Shown here piece by piece: positions 15,300 to 21,695 of a DNA stretch of 29,787 nt. The position numbers and the translations under genes were made by a program. Origin of the DNA: a virus. The DNA lies in IMG/VR virus record IMGVR_UViG_3300030419_007160, positions 1 to 29,787 of that record; one strand, written 5' to 3'. Each line of letters opens with the position of its first letter. Position 1 is the first letter of the stretch. The notes beneath the pieces are model-generated. The model was not told the DNA's origin and ran no database searches. It saw nothing but the letters and a program-made list of their open reading frames with translations.

Positions 15300-15517
15300 T
15301 TTTTCTTCCTTTTTTTGGTTTTCGCAGGTTTAACAGGCTCAGGGTGCCAACACTTTACTTGGAACTTGTTATGTCCTTGCCCATATCTTTTAATTTTGAC
15401 GAGCGTGTGTTCGGGAAATTCATATAAAATTTCTTCCTTTTTAGATAAAGCAGCCTCATAAGTGTTAAATATTCCCACTCTCTTCCACGACTTGCTGTTT
15501 TCCTTATTCGGATCCAT
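15296..15517 (-). CDS. small basic protein, function unknown
   Basis: 73 aa from ATG 15515-15517 (MDPNKENSKS). This start is chosen because AGGAAG lies just upstream; the same frame extends to 15619, but the longer form would sit deep in the recombinase gene and has no better ribosome site. The centre, RVGIFNTYEAALSKKEEILYEF then LVKIKRYGQGHNKFQVKCW, looks like a compact alpha/beta fold, and the end KPAKTKKRKKK is a polybasic tail suited to nucleic-acid contact. It overlaps the recombinase stop by 14 nt and the lipoprotein start by 4 nt. Confidence 0.75.
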   Translation of the reverse strand: MDPNKENSKSWKRVGIFNTYEAALSKKEEILYEFPEHTLVKIKRYGQGHNKFQVKCWHPEPVKPAKTKKRKKK

Positions 15518-16637
15518 CTGTCTCTTCCTCATAAAAATCTGAAGCATTTCCTTCGCGTTTGTCAAATTTATAAATAACTTCTTCATCCATAATTTCATAA
15601 ACTCTCGTTCGGAATTCATCTTCTTTCATACGGTCATTCCATTTAGATGCTTGGAATTTTGAACCCAGAGCCTCACCGGAAGAATCCAAGAGCGTATACC
15701 AAGCACCAGTACGAACCAAGCTGGAAGAGCCGCCGATGGCGTCAAACAGGCTTTCATCATCCTGAATGCCAATCTGATCCCCCCACAGAATACGGAAATT
15801 ACACTGCCTCCCCTGAGTTCCAAAGCGGGATTTTTCCAATTTTACCTTAACCTCCGAACCGATGCGGAAGCCTTTGTCATCCGTGACAAAAGATGCCTTG
15901 GCTTTACGCCCTGTCAACCAAATACGGAGAGAATAAGCATAAATCATTGCTTTTCCACCTGGGGTGACATAAGGTGTTGTAAGAGCCTCAGAAGGTGAGC
16001 GAGTAATGTTGGATTTTAACTGGTTTAGTACCAAAAACGTTGATTGGGAGTTGGCGATAGGAACAGTCAATTTGGACATACCTTTCGCGAGAATGCGAGC
16101 CTTTACTGCCATAGAAGATTGAGGGTTAAAATCACCTTCAATATCAGAAATGGCAGGTGTGAGTGCCAGCGAGTCCCAAATAAACAACATACGATTGTCA
16201 TTATTGCTAAGAAGATCCTCAATGGTTTCTAAAACAAACTCAACAGAAGCAGCCTGAACATACAGAAGGCTGCTCAAGTCGCATCCTGCTTTCTCAAGAA
16301 AACCAGGATCAATTGCCGACTCCGAATCAAAATAAATAACATCAATACCCATTTTTTGAGCATTTGCGGCAACCTGTGCTGCCATGTAAGATTTACCAGT
16401 CGCCTCCAGACCTGCAATCTCAACAATTTTGCCAACAGGAATACCAGAAAGCTTCCCTCTGCATATAATAGAGTCCAACCATCGTGAACCAGTTGGAATC
16501 CACTCTTTTACTTCAGTTGGGTTCTCTTCGGTTAAATTGTGGGCTACATTAACCCCAGCACGTTTATTTATAAGTGCCCTCATGTCGGATAAACTTAATT
16601 TACCCGGTTTTGTATTTTTAGCTCTCGCCATTCTCAT
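15504..16637 (-). CDS. RecA/UvsX-type recombinase
   Basis: 377 aa. Walker A GLEATGKS (76-83), the catalytic Glu region FDSESAID (104-111), Walker B LFIWDSLAL (around 151-159) and the L2-like region LVLNQLKSN then TPGGKAMIYAYSLRIWL match the RecA/UvsX family. It forms filaments on single-stranded DNA for recombination and recombination-dependent replication, displacing or cooperating with the SSB encoded just upstream. The tail is acidic (FYEEETDGSE), as in other RecA proteins. ATG 16635-16637 follows GGAG at 5 nt; a second ATG two codons later is less well placed. It lies 64 nt after ssb, with a hairpin in between. Confidence 0.93.
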   Translation of the reverse strand: MRMARAKNTKPGKLSLSDMRALINKRAGVNVAHNLTEENPTEVKEWIPTGSRWLDSIICRGKLSGIPVGKIVEIAGLEATGKSYMAAQVAANAQKMGIDVIYFDSESAIDPGFLEKAGCDLSSLLYVQAASVEFVLETIEDLLSNNDNRMLFIWDSLALTPAISDIEGDFNPQSSMAVKARILAKGMSKLTVPIANSQSTFLVLNQLKSNITRSPSEALTTPYVTPGGKAMIYAYSLRIWLTGRKAKASFVTDDKGFRIGSEVKVKLEKSRFGTQGRQCNFRILWGDQIGIQDDESLFDAIGGSSSLVRTGAWYTLLDSSGEALGSKFQASKWNDRMKEDEFRTRVYEIMDEEVIYKFDKREGNASDFYEEETDGSE

Positions 16638-16660
16638 TTATTCTCCAAAGATAAAAGTGT

Positions 16661-16685
16661 GAGGCACCTGATAAACCTGTGCCTC
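16661..16685 (-). terminator. hairpin between ssb and recombinase (attenuator or weak terminator)
   Basis: Arms GAGGCAC (16661-16667) and GTGCCTC (16679-16685) with an 11-nt loop, 16 nt after the ssb stop. On the minus strand it is followed by ACACTTTT, a short T run, so termination would be partial at best. It may make ssb more abundant than the recombinase or act as an mRNA processing/stability site. Confidence 0.5.
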
Positions 16686-16701
16686 CCTGTGGTTTACAGA
16701 A

Positions 16702-17463
16702 TTAAGCTCCCATAAGTTCGTTGAAAGCGGCATCAACAGAAGAAACCGTCTCGGTAGAAGGAGGAGGGGTTGTATCTGTGGTCTCCTCGCTGGTGCCTTC
16801 TTCACCAAGAAGGTAGGCGTCCAATAGTGCCCCTACCTCTTCTGGTGTTTTACGCTCAAAAAGCGTGTCAAACTCAGGAATGCTTTCAAGCAATTCTGCA
16901 CATCGGTCATCACCGCCGACTGCATCATCACACAGCACAGAGGAACGACGACGTGGAGTAAGTTTCGTTTGTGGGAAACTTGCTCCTTGGGGCTTACCAT
17001 AGTGCAGGACAAGATCCGTTCCTGTCTCTGTGTCGGTAATATCTCCGTATTCGGGGTTCAGAACGAGGTTGAGCAATTGCTCATATACCATCTTTCCGTA
17101 TCCCCAGATACGAACACCCTTATCTTCTTCACCTCGTACTAGTACGGGGGAGAAAAATCTTTGACGAGCCATAAGAGACTTCGCCATCTTAATACTATCT
17201 TCGGTGCCCTCGTTAAAAAGCTTCCGAACAAAGTCGTTCAGTGGATCATCTTCACCGAAGTTCTTCTTCGGACTAAGAAACCCAGGATTATTGCCCACAT
17301 TATAGTGGAACCAGAAATCCTTGAAGGGATCTCCATCGGCAGTGGGAACGATGCGAATACATTGTTCGCCGTCTTGTGGACGCCAGAACGTATCGCGATT
17401 TCCTCCACCTCTTCCTTCAAGTGCCGCTTTGCGGGCTTTCATTTTATCAATATCAATTGCCAT
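16702..17463 (-). CDS. single-stranded DNA-binding protein, T4 gp32-like
   Basis: 253 aa. After a basic N-terminus (MKARKAALEGRGGGNRD) comes TFWRPQDGEQCIRIVP and DPFKDFWFHYNVG, the start of the gp32-type OB core. The tail is acidic and Thr/Pro-rich (EEGTSEETTDTTPPPSTETV), as expected for the partner-recruiting tail of SSBs. Where gp32 relatives usually have zinc-binding Cys (CP...CP.C), this protein reads FLSPKKNFGEDDPLND, so the zinc site appears to be lost. It coats ssDNA at the fork. ATG 17461-17463 with AAGGAG, preceded by its own promoter at 17534-17562 and a leader of about 65 nt. Confidence 0.85.
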   Translation of the reverse strand: MAIDIDKMKARKAALEGRGGGNRDTFWRPQDGEQCIRIVPTADGDPFKDFWFHYNVGNNPGFLSPKKNFGEDDPLNDFVRKLFNEGTEDSIKMAKSLMARQRFFSPVLVRGEEDKGVRIWGYGKMVYEQLLNLVLNPEYGDITDTETGTDLVLHYGKPQGASFPQTKLTPRRRSSVLCDDAVGGDDRCAELLESIPEFDTLFERKTPEEVGALLDAYLLGEEGTSEETTDTTPPPSTETVSSVDAAFNELMGA

Positions 17464-17533
17464 TTTTTATTTCTCCTTATTTTTGGCTTTTGCCTAAAGT
17501 CAAGATGATAAATCTCTCACCTTGCTAAGATCT

Positions 17534-17562
17534 AATATAACATAAGCGTATTATGTTGTCAA
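17534..17562 (-). promoter_or_regulatory. sigma-70 type promoter P4 (ssb / recombinase)
   Basis: Minus-strand TTGACA (17557-17562), 17-bp spacer, TATATT (17534-17539). The whole spacer is an interrupted palindrome, ACATAA-gcgta-TTATGT (17540-17556), centred exactly between the two boxes, a good place for a repressor. It lies in the 107-nt gap between the membrane-protein stop and ssb. Confidence 0.8.
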
Positions 17563-17570
17563 ATATATTT

Positions 17571-17858
17571 TTAAAAATATTCGTGATCAAGCGGAATATT
17601 CAAATAGTACCCGCCACCCATTTCGCATTGGCAGTAGGATTCGTGCTCAAAGCCGGAGAATTCTCCTCCCATAGCAGAACATACCACCTCGCAGTGCCCA
17701 ACTGCTTTTCCGAGCCTAAACCCTGCTTCATAAGTTTTCAAAGCAAAAAGAGCACTTAGTCCAACAAGCAATAGTAGCCCCAAAATACGCTTCCAGTGAG
17801 TTTTTGTATATAAAAACGCTTTACCAATATAGTCCAATATTTTTCTCACTATGTTCAT
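17571..17858 (-). CDS. single-pass membrane protein with Cys-rich tail
   Basis: 95 aa. A basic, amphipathic N-terminus (MNIVRKILDYIGKAF...KTHWKR) precedes one hydrophobic segment, LGLLLLVGLSALFAL (about 27-41), so it should sit with the N-terminus inside. The C-terminal 50 residues carry four Cys (HCEVVC and YCQC) that could form disulfides in the periplasm. It starts 1 nt after the FtsZ/tubulin-like gene stops, which suggests coupled synthesis and possibly a joint function such as anchoring. It could instead be an unrelated host-takeover protein. No family recognised. Confidence 0.75.
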   Translation of the reverse strand: MNIVRKILDYIGKAFLYTKTHWKRILGLLLLVGLSALFALKTYEAGFRLGKAVGHCEVVCSAMGGEFSGFEHESYCQCEMGGGYYLNIPLDHEYF

Positions 17859-17859
17859 T

Positions 17860-18696
17860 TTAATTTCCTGTTTGGTTTGTGTTTACGACAACATATCCAT
17901 AATTAGCATCATAGGATGTTGCGTGCACCTGAAAGGCTGCTGTAGTTTTGGTATCAATGTTCTTGTTTATATTTTCTGTCAGTTTGCGGAGCAACTTTCC
18001 ATCTGTTTCTAATGTTTTTGAATTGATAGCATAATAATAACTCTTTTCTTGAACACTGTCAAGGGAAAAAAACAATTTTTCTTCACCCGTATCAATGTTA
18101 ACCATACCAAGAGTGCTAACTCTGGTGGTCTCATGCGGACTAAAGGCTGTGTCGTGTACAGGCTCTTGGTGATTATAGACATTGACCATGTGCACAACTG
18201 ACGCTATAAGGTCATTTAGTTTGTCATAATACCCCACTATTGGTACCTCTCCTATTATTTCTTCTATCATCTTATTGTCAACTAAATATACTCTTTGAAT
18301 TACCCCAGAACGAGCATATTCTTGCAAAACACTCCTTACAAGGCGTTCTTGTGATATATTAATAGACCCCAAAAATTCAAGATCCGGCTTAATGTATAGG
18401 ACGCTAAGATTTTTATCAGATAATTGTTGCAGCACCCTCAAACAAGCACCAGAAACACAACCAGAGCCAGAGACAACAAAAAGTATATCATCGGTGACAT
18501 CTTTAAAAAACGTTTTCATTGAACGAACGCTTTTTTCGTATTTTTCTGGATGGTCTTGTCTTTTAAGAACAAGACAGTTTTTTTCTTTTTTATTTAACCC
18601 TTCGGAATCAAGTTTATATATTTTATATTGTGGGTATTGAGAGAATTTATCTGCAATAGCACAACCTGCTTTACCCAACCCAACTATTGTGTCCAT
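17860..18696 (-). CDS. FtsZ/tubulin-like GTPase-fold protein
   Basis: 278 aa, ATG 18694-18696 with GGAGG. The order of elements follows FtsZ: TIVGLGKAGCAIADKF (T1-like glycine loop), KIYKLDSEGLN (equivalent to FIAxNTDaqaL), a glycine loop VVSGSGCVSGA (74-84, for GGGTGTG), SVLYIKPDLEFLG (for VVTKPFxFEG), RVYLVDN (for VIPNDrL) and helix H7-like YYDKLNDLIASVVHMVN. The T7 catalytic NxDxxD is not evident; the nearest is EPVHD, so GTP hydrolysis may be altered. It is shorter than FtsZ (about 310-residue core) with no C-terminal conserved peptide. Phage tubulins (PhuZ, TubZ) organise phage DNA; the role here is unknown. Assigned from motif order, not a search. Confidence 0.6.
   Translation of the reverse strand: MDTIVGLGKAGCAIADKFSQYPQYKIYKLDSEGLNKKEKNCLVLKRQDHPEKYEKSVRSMKTFFKDVTDDILFVVSGSGCVSGACLRVLQQLSDKNLSVLYIKPDLEFLGSINISQERLVRSVLQEYARSGVIQRVYLVDNKMIEEIIGEVPIVGYYDKLNDLIASVVHMVNVYNHQEPVHDTAFSPHETTRVSTLGMVNIDTGEEKLFFSLDSVQEKSYYYAINSKTLETDGKLLRKLTENINKNIDTKTTAAFQVHATSYDANYGYVVVNTNQTGN
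18034..18062 (-). promoter_or_regulatory. candidate intragenic sigma-70 promoter
   Basis: Inside the FtsZ/tubulin-like gene, minus-strand TTGACA (18057-18062), 17-bp spacer, TATTAT (18034-18039). It has the same geometry as the intergenic promoters and would produce extra transcript for the membrane protein and ssb. Being within a coding region it may be chance. Confidence 0.35.
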
Positions 18697-19886
18697 TCAA
18701 TCCTCCGCATATCGCCATAAGACTTACCAGCACTTAAATTAACCTGAAACTTGCCGAATGGTGTATCAGAAAATAACGCCAATAGTTCCCCCACCAACTC
18801 TCGCTCGCTATCATCAAAGTCAATAACTATACTATCATGAAGTGTGAACGAAATAAAGGAGTTTTTACCCTTAAGTTTATCAGCGATTTTAAAAGCTCTG
18901 GATAGCACGATATCGCTTGTCGTGCTCTGTATTAAATAGTTTAGTGCATGGTGTTTATCCGCTTGAATAACGCGATTCATTGGAGTGATAACGACCTGTC
19001 CATTCCAATATTTCCTTAATATTCCATCGCGGTCATAATGCCTGCCGGGTAGGTCATCTTTTGACTGCGGGTTATATAACCAAGAGAAGATTCTCTTCTT
19101 TGCTTGATCCCGTGTGCCAACATTCCGAAATACATTCTTTAAATTCCAAAGATGCAGATCTTCTATGGGTTGTTGTTTGCCAGAAAGTCCAAGAAGGACG
19201 CGAAGCTCTGCTGCGTTATAATCAAGTTCCACGAAGTAATCATTTGTTGGTTTAATGATAGAGCGGTATTCACTATCAAGAGTTAAAATAGGGAAATAGC
19301 CCTTTATAGTGGTCATCCTGCCGGTTTTTGTGCCATATATATTGTATTTTATATAAGGTTTGATATACCTTGATTTCTTAAGAAAATTACGTACTTTTAG
19401 CTGGTGGCTGTCTCTTGCAATTTCCGAATAATCAATATTCAACCTTCTTTGTCCAATATTATAAGTGAACTCAACCATATCTCTCATAAAATCATAATTC
19501 GCTGGTTTAGGATAGTTTTTAATAATATGCTCTGTGATTTTATTCTTTACTTCGCAATATTCTAGGAGAAATCTTTGGGGCACGAGATCATAAAAGCAGT
19601 GTATATCCAAATTCATTTTCGCTGTTGAAAATGACTTATAAAACGCCCTCAAACGAGCCGTAATTGCTTGCCAACGGTGACTTAAAAAATCAGGACATAC
19701 TTCATCTAGTGTTTTGCCTTGAGCCAGTAGGGAGGCTATTGTGGTATCTTTTTGGGATATTGCAGGATTGTAATTCCAAGTAGCGGTTACGGAGTCAAAA
19801 TCAAACTCTTTGCAGTCGTATATAAGCCTGCCATTGTGATATATGCCTACGCAGTGTTTTTTATCGTCTAATGTCTGTATTAGCAA
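18684..19886 (-). CDS. compact family-A DNA polymerase (Pol I polymerase domain)
   Basis: 400 aa, much shorter than Pol I (about 930) or T7 polymerase (about 700). Motifs present: TKTGRMTT (186-193), motif A ELDYNAAELR (D222, E227), motif B RDQAKKRIFSWLY (R259, K263/K264, F267; the usual FGxxYG glycines are Ser and Asn), NYLIQSTTSDIV and motif C LHDSI (H350, D351; the usual Glu is Ser). No 5' nuclease and no DEDD 3'-5' exonuclease motifs are seen, so it should not proofread. The start is TTG 19884-19886 after GGGTGA, 10 nt from the preceding stop. With a full DnaE-type polymerase in the same genome, it more likely serves primer replacement, repair or lesion bypass. Confidence 0.85.
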   Translation of the reverse strand: MLIQTLDDKKHCVGIYHNGRLIYDCKEFDFDSVTATWNYNPAISQKDTTIASLLAQGKTLDEVCPDFLSHRWQAITARLRAFYKSFSTAKMNLDIHCFYDLVPQRFLLEYCEVKNKITEHIIKNYPKPANYDFMRDMVEFTYNIGQRRLNIDYSEIARDSHQLKVRNFLKKSRYIKPYIKYNIYGTKTGRMTTIKGYFPILTLDSEYRSIIKPTNDYFVELDYNAAELRVLLGLSGKQQPIEDLHLWNLKNVFRNVGTRDQAKKRIFSWLYNPQSKDDLPGRHYDRDGILRKYWNGQVVITPMNRVIQADKHHALNYLIQSTTSDIVLSRAFKIADKLKGKNSFISFTLHDSIVIDFDDSERELVGELLALFSDTPFGKFQVNLSAGKSYGDMRRIEWTQ

Positions 19887-19896
19887 ATGTCACCCG

Positions 19897-21252
19897 TTAG
19901 TATCCCCCACCGGATCCGCCAGCAGCATAGTTACTAGCTTGTTGGGCTGGGTTTTTATAATTAACCAAGCTTAAATTGGCGGGGTGTCTATAAAAATTAA
20001 ACTTATCTCCAATATAACCAATGGCTGTATCAAAGTCAACATTTTTCTTTAAATCTTTTGCGTTTTTTATAGTTTTAGCTAACTCAATCTTGTTCAAAGG
20101 GCTGCCAAGTTCATAGTTTAAGAATTCAGCATATACTGGAAGCCAGTAATCATCATTATACTTTGTAAGTAAATCATTTTCAAGCAAAGGGTATCTTTCT
20201 TTAAGCACAGTGGTAGATAAACATTTTCCTGTCCGAAACCTGTTTGCAGCCAGCGATGGCTCCTCTCTAAGATAAAATTCACTCATTTCCAAATAATATT
20301 TACTCGCTGGTATTGCCGCAGAGCGAGCCCGTTTCTCAGACTTAACTGGATACACCCCGGCATAATTGTTATAAAGCTGAACTAAATAAACCCTAAGAAG
20401 TTCATAATCATAATCTTTTGCTTTATAATACAATTCATCAAAAATATTTTCAAGTGTCAGTTCGTAATATTCCATATAGTTTTGCATTTTTGGAGACCCC
20501 AGATCTGCAATAATTCTACCTGGATAGTCTTTGTCCGCCATAAAACCAAATTTACGAAGCGACTGCATGTAAAAATCATAATTTGGGCTGTCAAGAAATG
20601 CATAGGCTTTAGCAACATCATCAGAATAATCTATAACGGGCGAAACTTCTATTACCAATCCCGAATAATGAATTGACGATCTTTTTGACATCAAGTAGGC
20701 AGAGCGGGTTAATGGGAATCTTTTTCCCTTGGTTAAATAAACATTTCTAATTGATTTCATATATGCATCAAAGTCTTCTGGTCTTGAGTATTCAACCCCA
20801 ATTCGTGCAACTGGTTTTTCAAGATATGAAGTAACAATTGCCTCATATAGGGCACGAATGTTTGTCTCATATCCTTTGTGCATGCTTTCCCAGCCTTTAA
20901 CAGCCTGAATTCTGGATATATTATTCGGTCTATTGTCAAGAATTCCGGCTTGTCTGGCTTTTTCAAAATGATTTTGCAAATCTATGAACGCATCTACTAC
21001 AAAATTTAGTGCGTATACTGTATCTGTAGAATTTTTAGTATTTCTTTTTATTGGCATGAGGTGCGTCTCCGAAGGATATATCAAATTTCCATCGTTATCA
21101 ACACGACCATAATACGGAAACAAAGAGGGGTCAAAAAGATTAGAATGGTTTGTTTTTTCTTCCATCTCATTGAGGAAATCTTTTCTTAAATTAAAAGCTC
21201 TACGTGTTTGTTTGCTTCCGGCAAAAAGTCTACTATATCTTTTTCTTTTCAT
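19897..21252 (-). CDS. probable virion protein, function unknown
   Basis: 451 aa from ATG 21250-21252 (MKRKRYSRLF), which has TAGGA upstream; a GTG 12 codons earlier (21288) is possible but lies within the preceding gene. Basic N-terminus (MKRKRYSRLFAGSKQTRRAF), a Tyr-rich body (NFVVDAFIDLQNHF, YDYELLRVYLVQLYNNYAGVYP) and a flexible end QQASNYAAGGSGGGY. No signal peptide, TM segment or enzyme motif. It is not recognised. Its place directly after the large Hint-bearing structural protein and before the replication genes suggests the last gene of the tail/baseplate module. Confidence 0.75.
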   Translation of the reverse strand: MKRKRYSRLFAGSKQTRRAFNLRKDFLNEMEEKTNHSNLFDPSLFPYYGRVDNDGNLIYPSETHLMPIKRNTKNSTDTVYALNFVVDAFIDLQNHFEKARQAGILDNRPNNISRIQAVKGWESMHKGYETNIRALYEAIVTSYLEKPVARIGVEYSRPEDFDAYMKSIRNVYLTKGKRFPLTRSAYLMSKRSSIHYSGLVIEVSPVIDYSDDVAKAYAFLDSPNYDFYMQSLRKFGFMADKDYPGRIIADLGSPKMQNYMEYYELTLENIFDELYYKAKDYDYELLRVYLVQLYNNYAGVYPVKSEKRARSAAIPASKYYLEMSEFYLREEPSLAANRFRTGKCLSTTVLKERYPLLENDLLTKYNDDYWLPVYAEFLNYELGSPLNKIELAKTIKNAKDLKKNVDFDTAIGYIGDKFNFYRHPANLSLVNYKNPAQQASNYAAGGSGGGY

Positions 21253-21263
21253 ACTACAATATC

Positions 21264-21695
21264 CTACGCTGTCTTTTTCATTTTCCACTCAACATCTCTT
21301 CTAAATGCTGAATTTAGTGCTTCGCCATCTCCGAGACCAGACAATACATACCCATTGATTACAAAGTTGTGTTCGCTGTCATAGATAGTATGTCCGTCCA
21401 CTTCTAAGTTATAGAACTTACTAACAAATTGCTGCTTCACACAAGCTTCAGGATGGTCTTCCATAGATATCCATTCACCTTCGTATTGTATTGGGTGAAT
21501 AGCATTACCCTGAATACCCGGTAGCGTAGCTAACGTTACTGTAGAGTTAATTTCATAAACCAAGGGCTTCGTGACTCTGCCTGGAGTGGGAGCATTGTCG
21601 CTGTTTAGGGAGAGTACAACATCACCCATGACAACATCCTCTATGGGCTTAAAACTACCGTCATACATAGTGATCATTGTGCCGGGAACGAAGCA
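21264..21695 (-). other. Hint (hedgehog/intein) domain segment
   Basis: Codes for residues 1214-1356 of the large virion protein, TGC codon at 21693-21695 being the likely nucleophile Cys after RTGNFA. A His at the TxxH position (AIHPI) and the final beta-strands are present. Since nothing follows, the expected outcome is cleavage at Cys or attachment of a nucleophile, as in hedgehog proteins and bacterial intein-like domains, rather than splicing. Confidence 0.8.

Noticed and set aside
1-19886. Idea that the genome uses 2-aminoadenine (Z) because of the guaB-like, dUTPase and unusual PolA genes
   Set aside because: No PurZ-like adenylosuccinate synthetase or dATPase/HD hydrolase marker is in the window, so there is no direct support.
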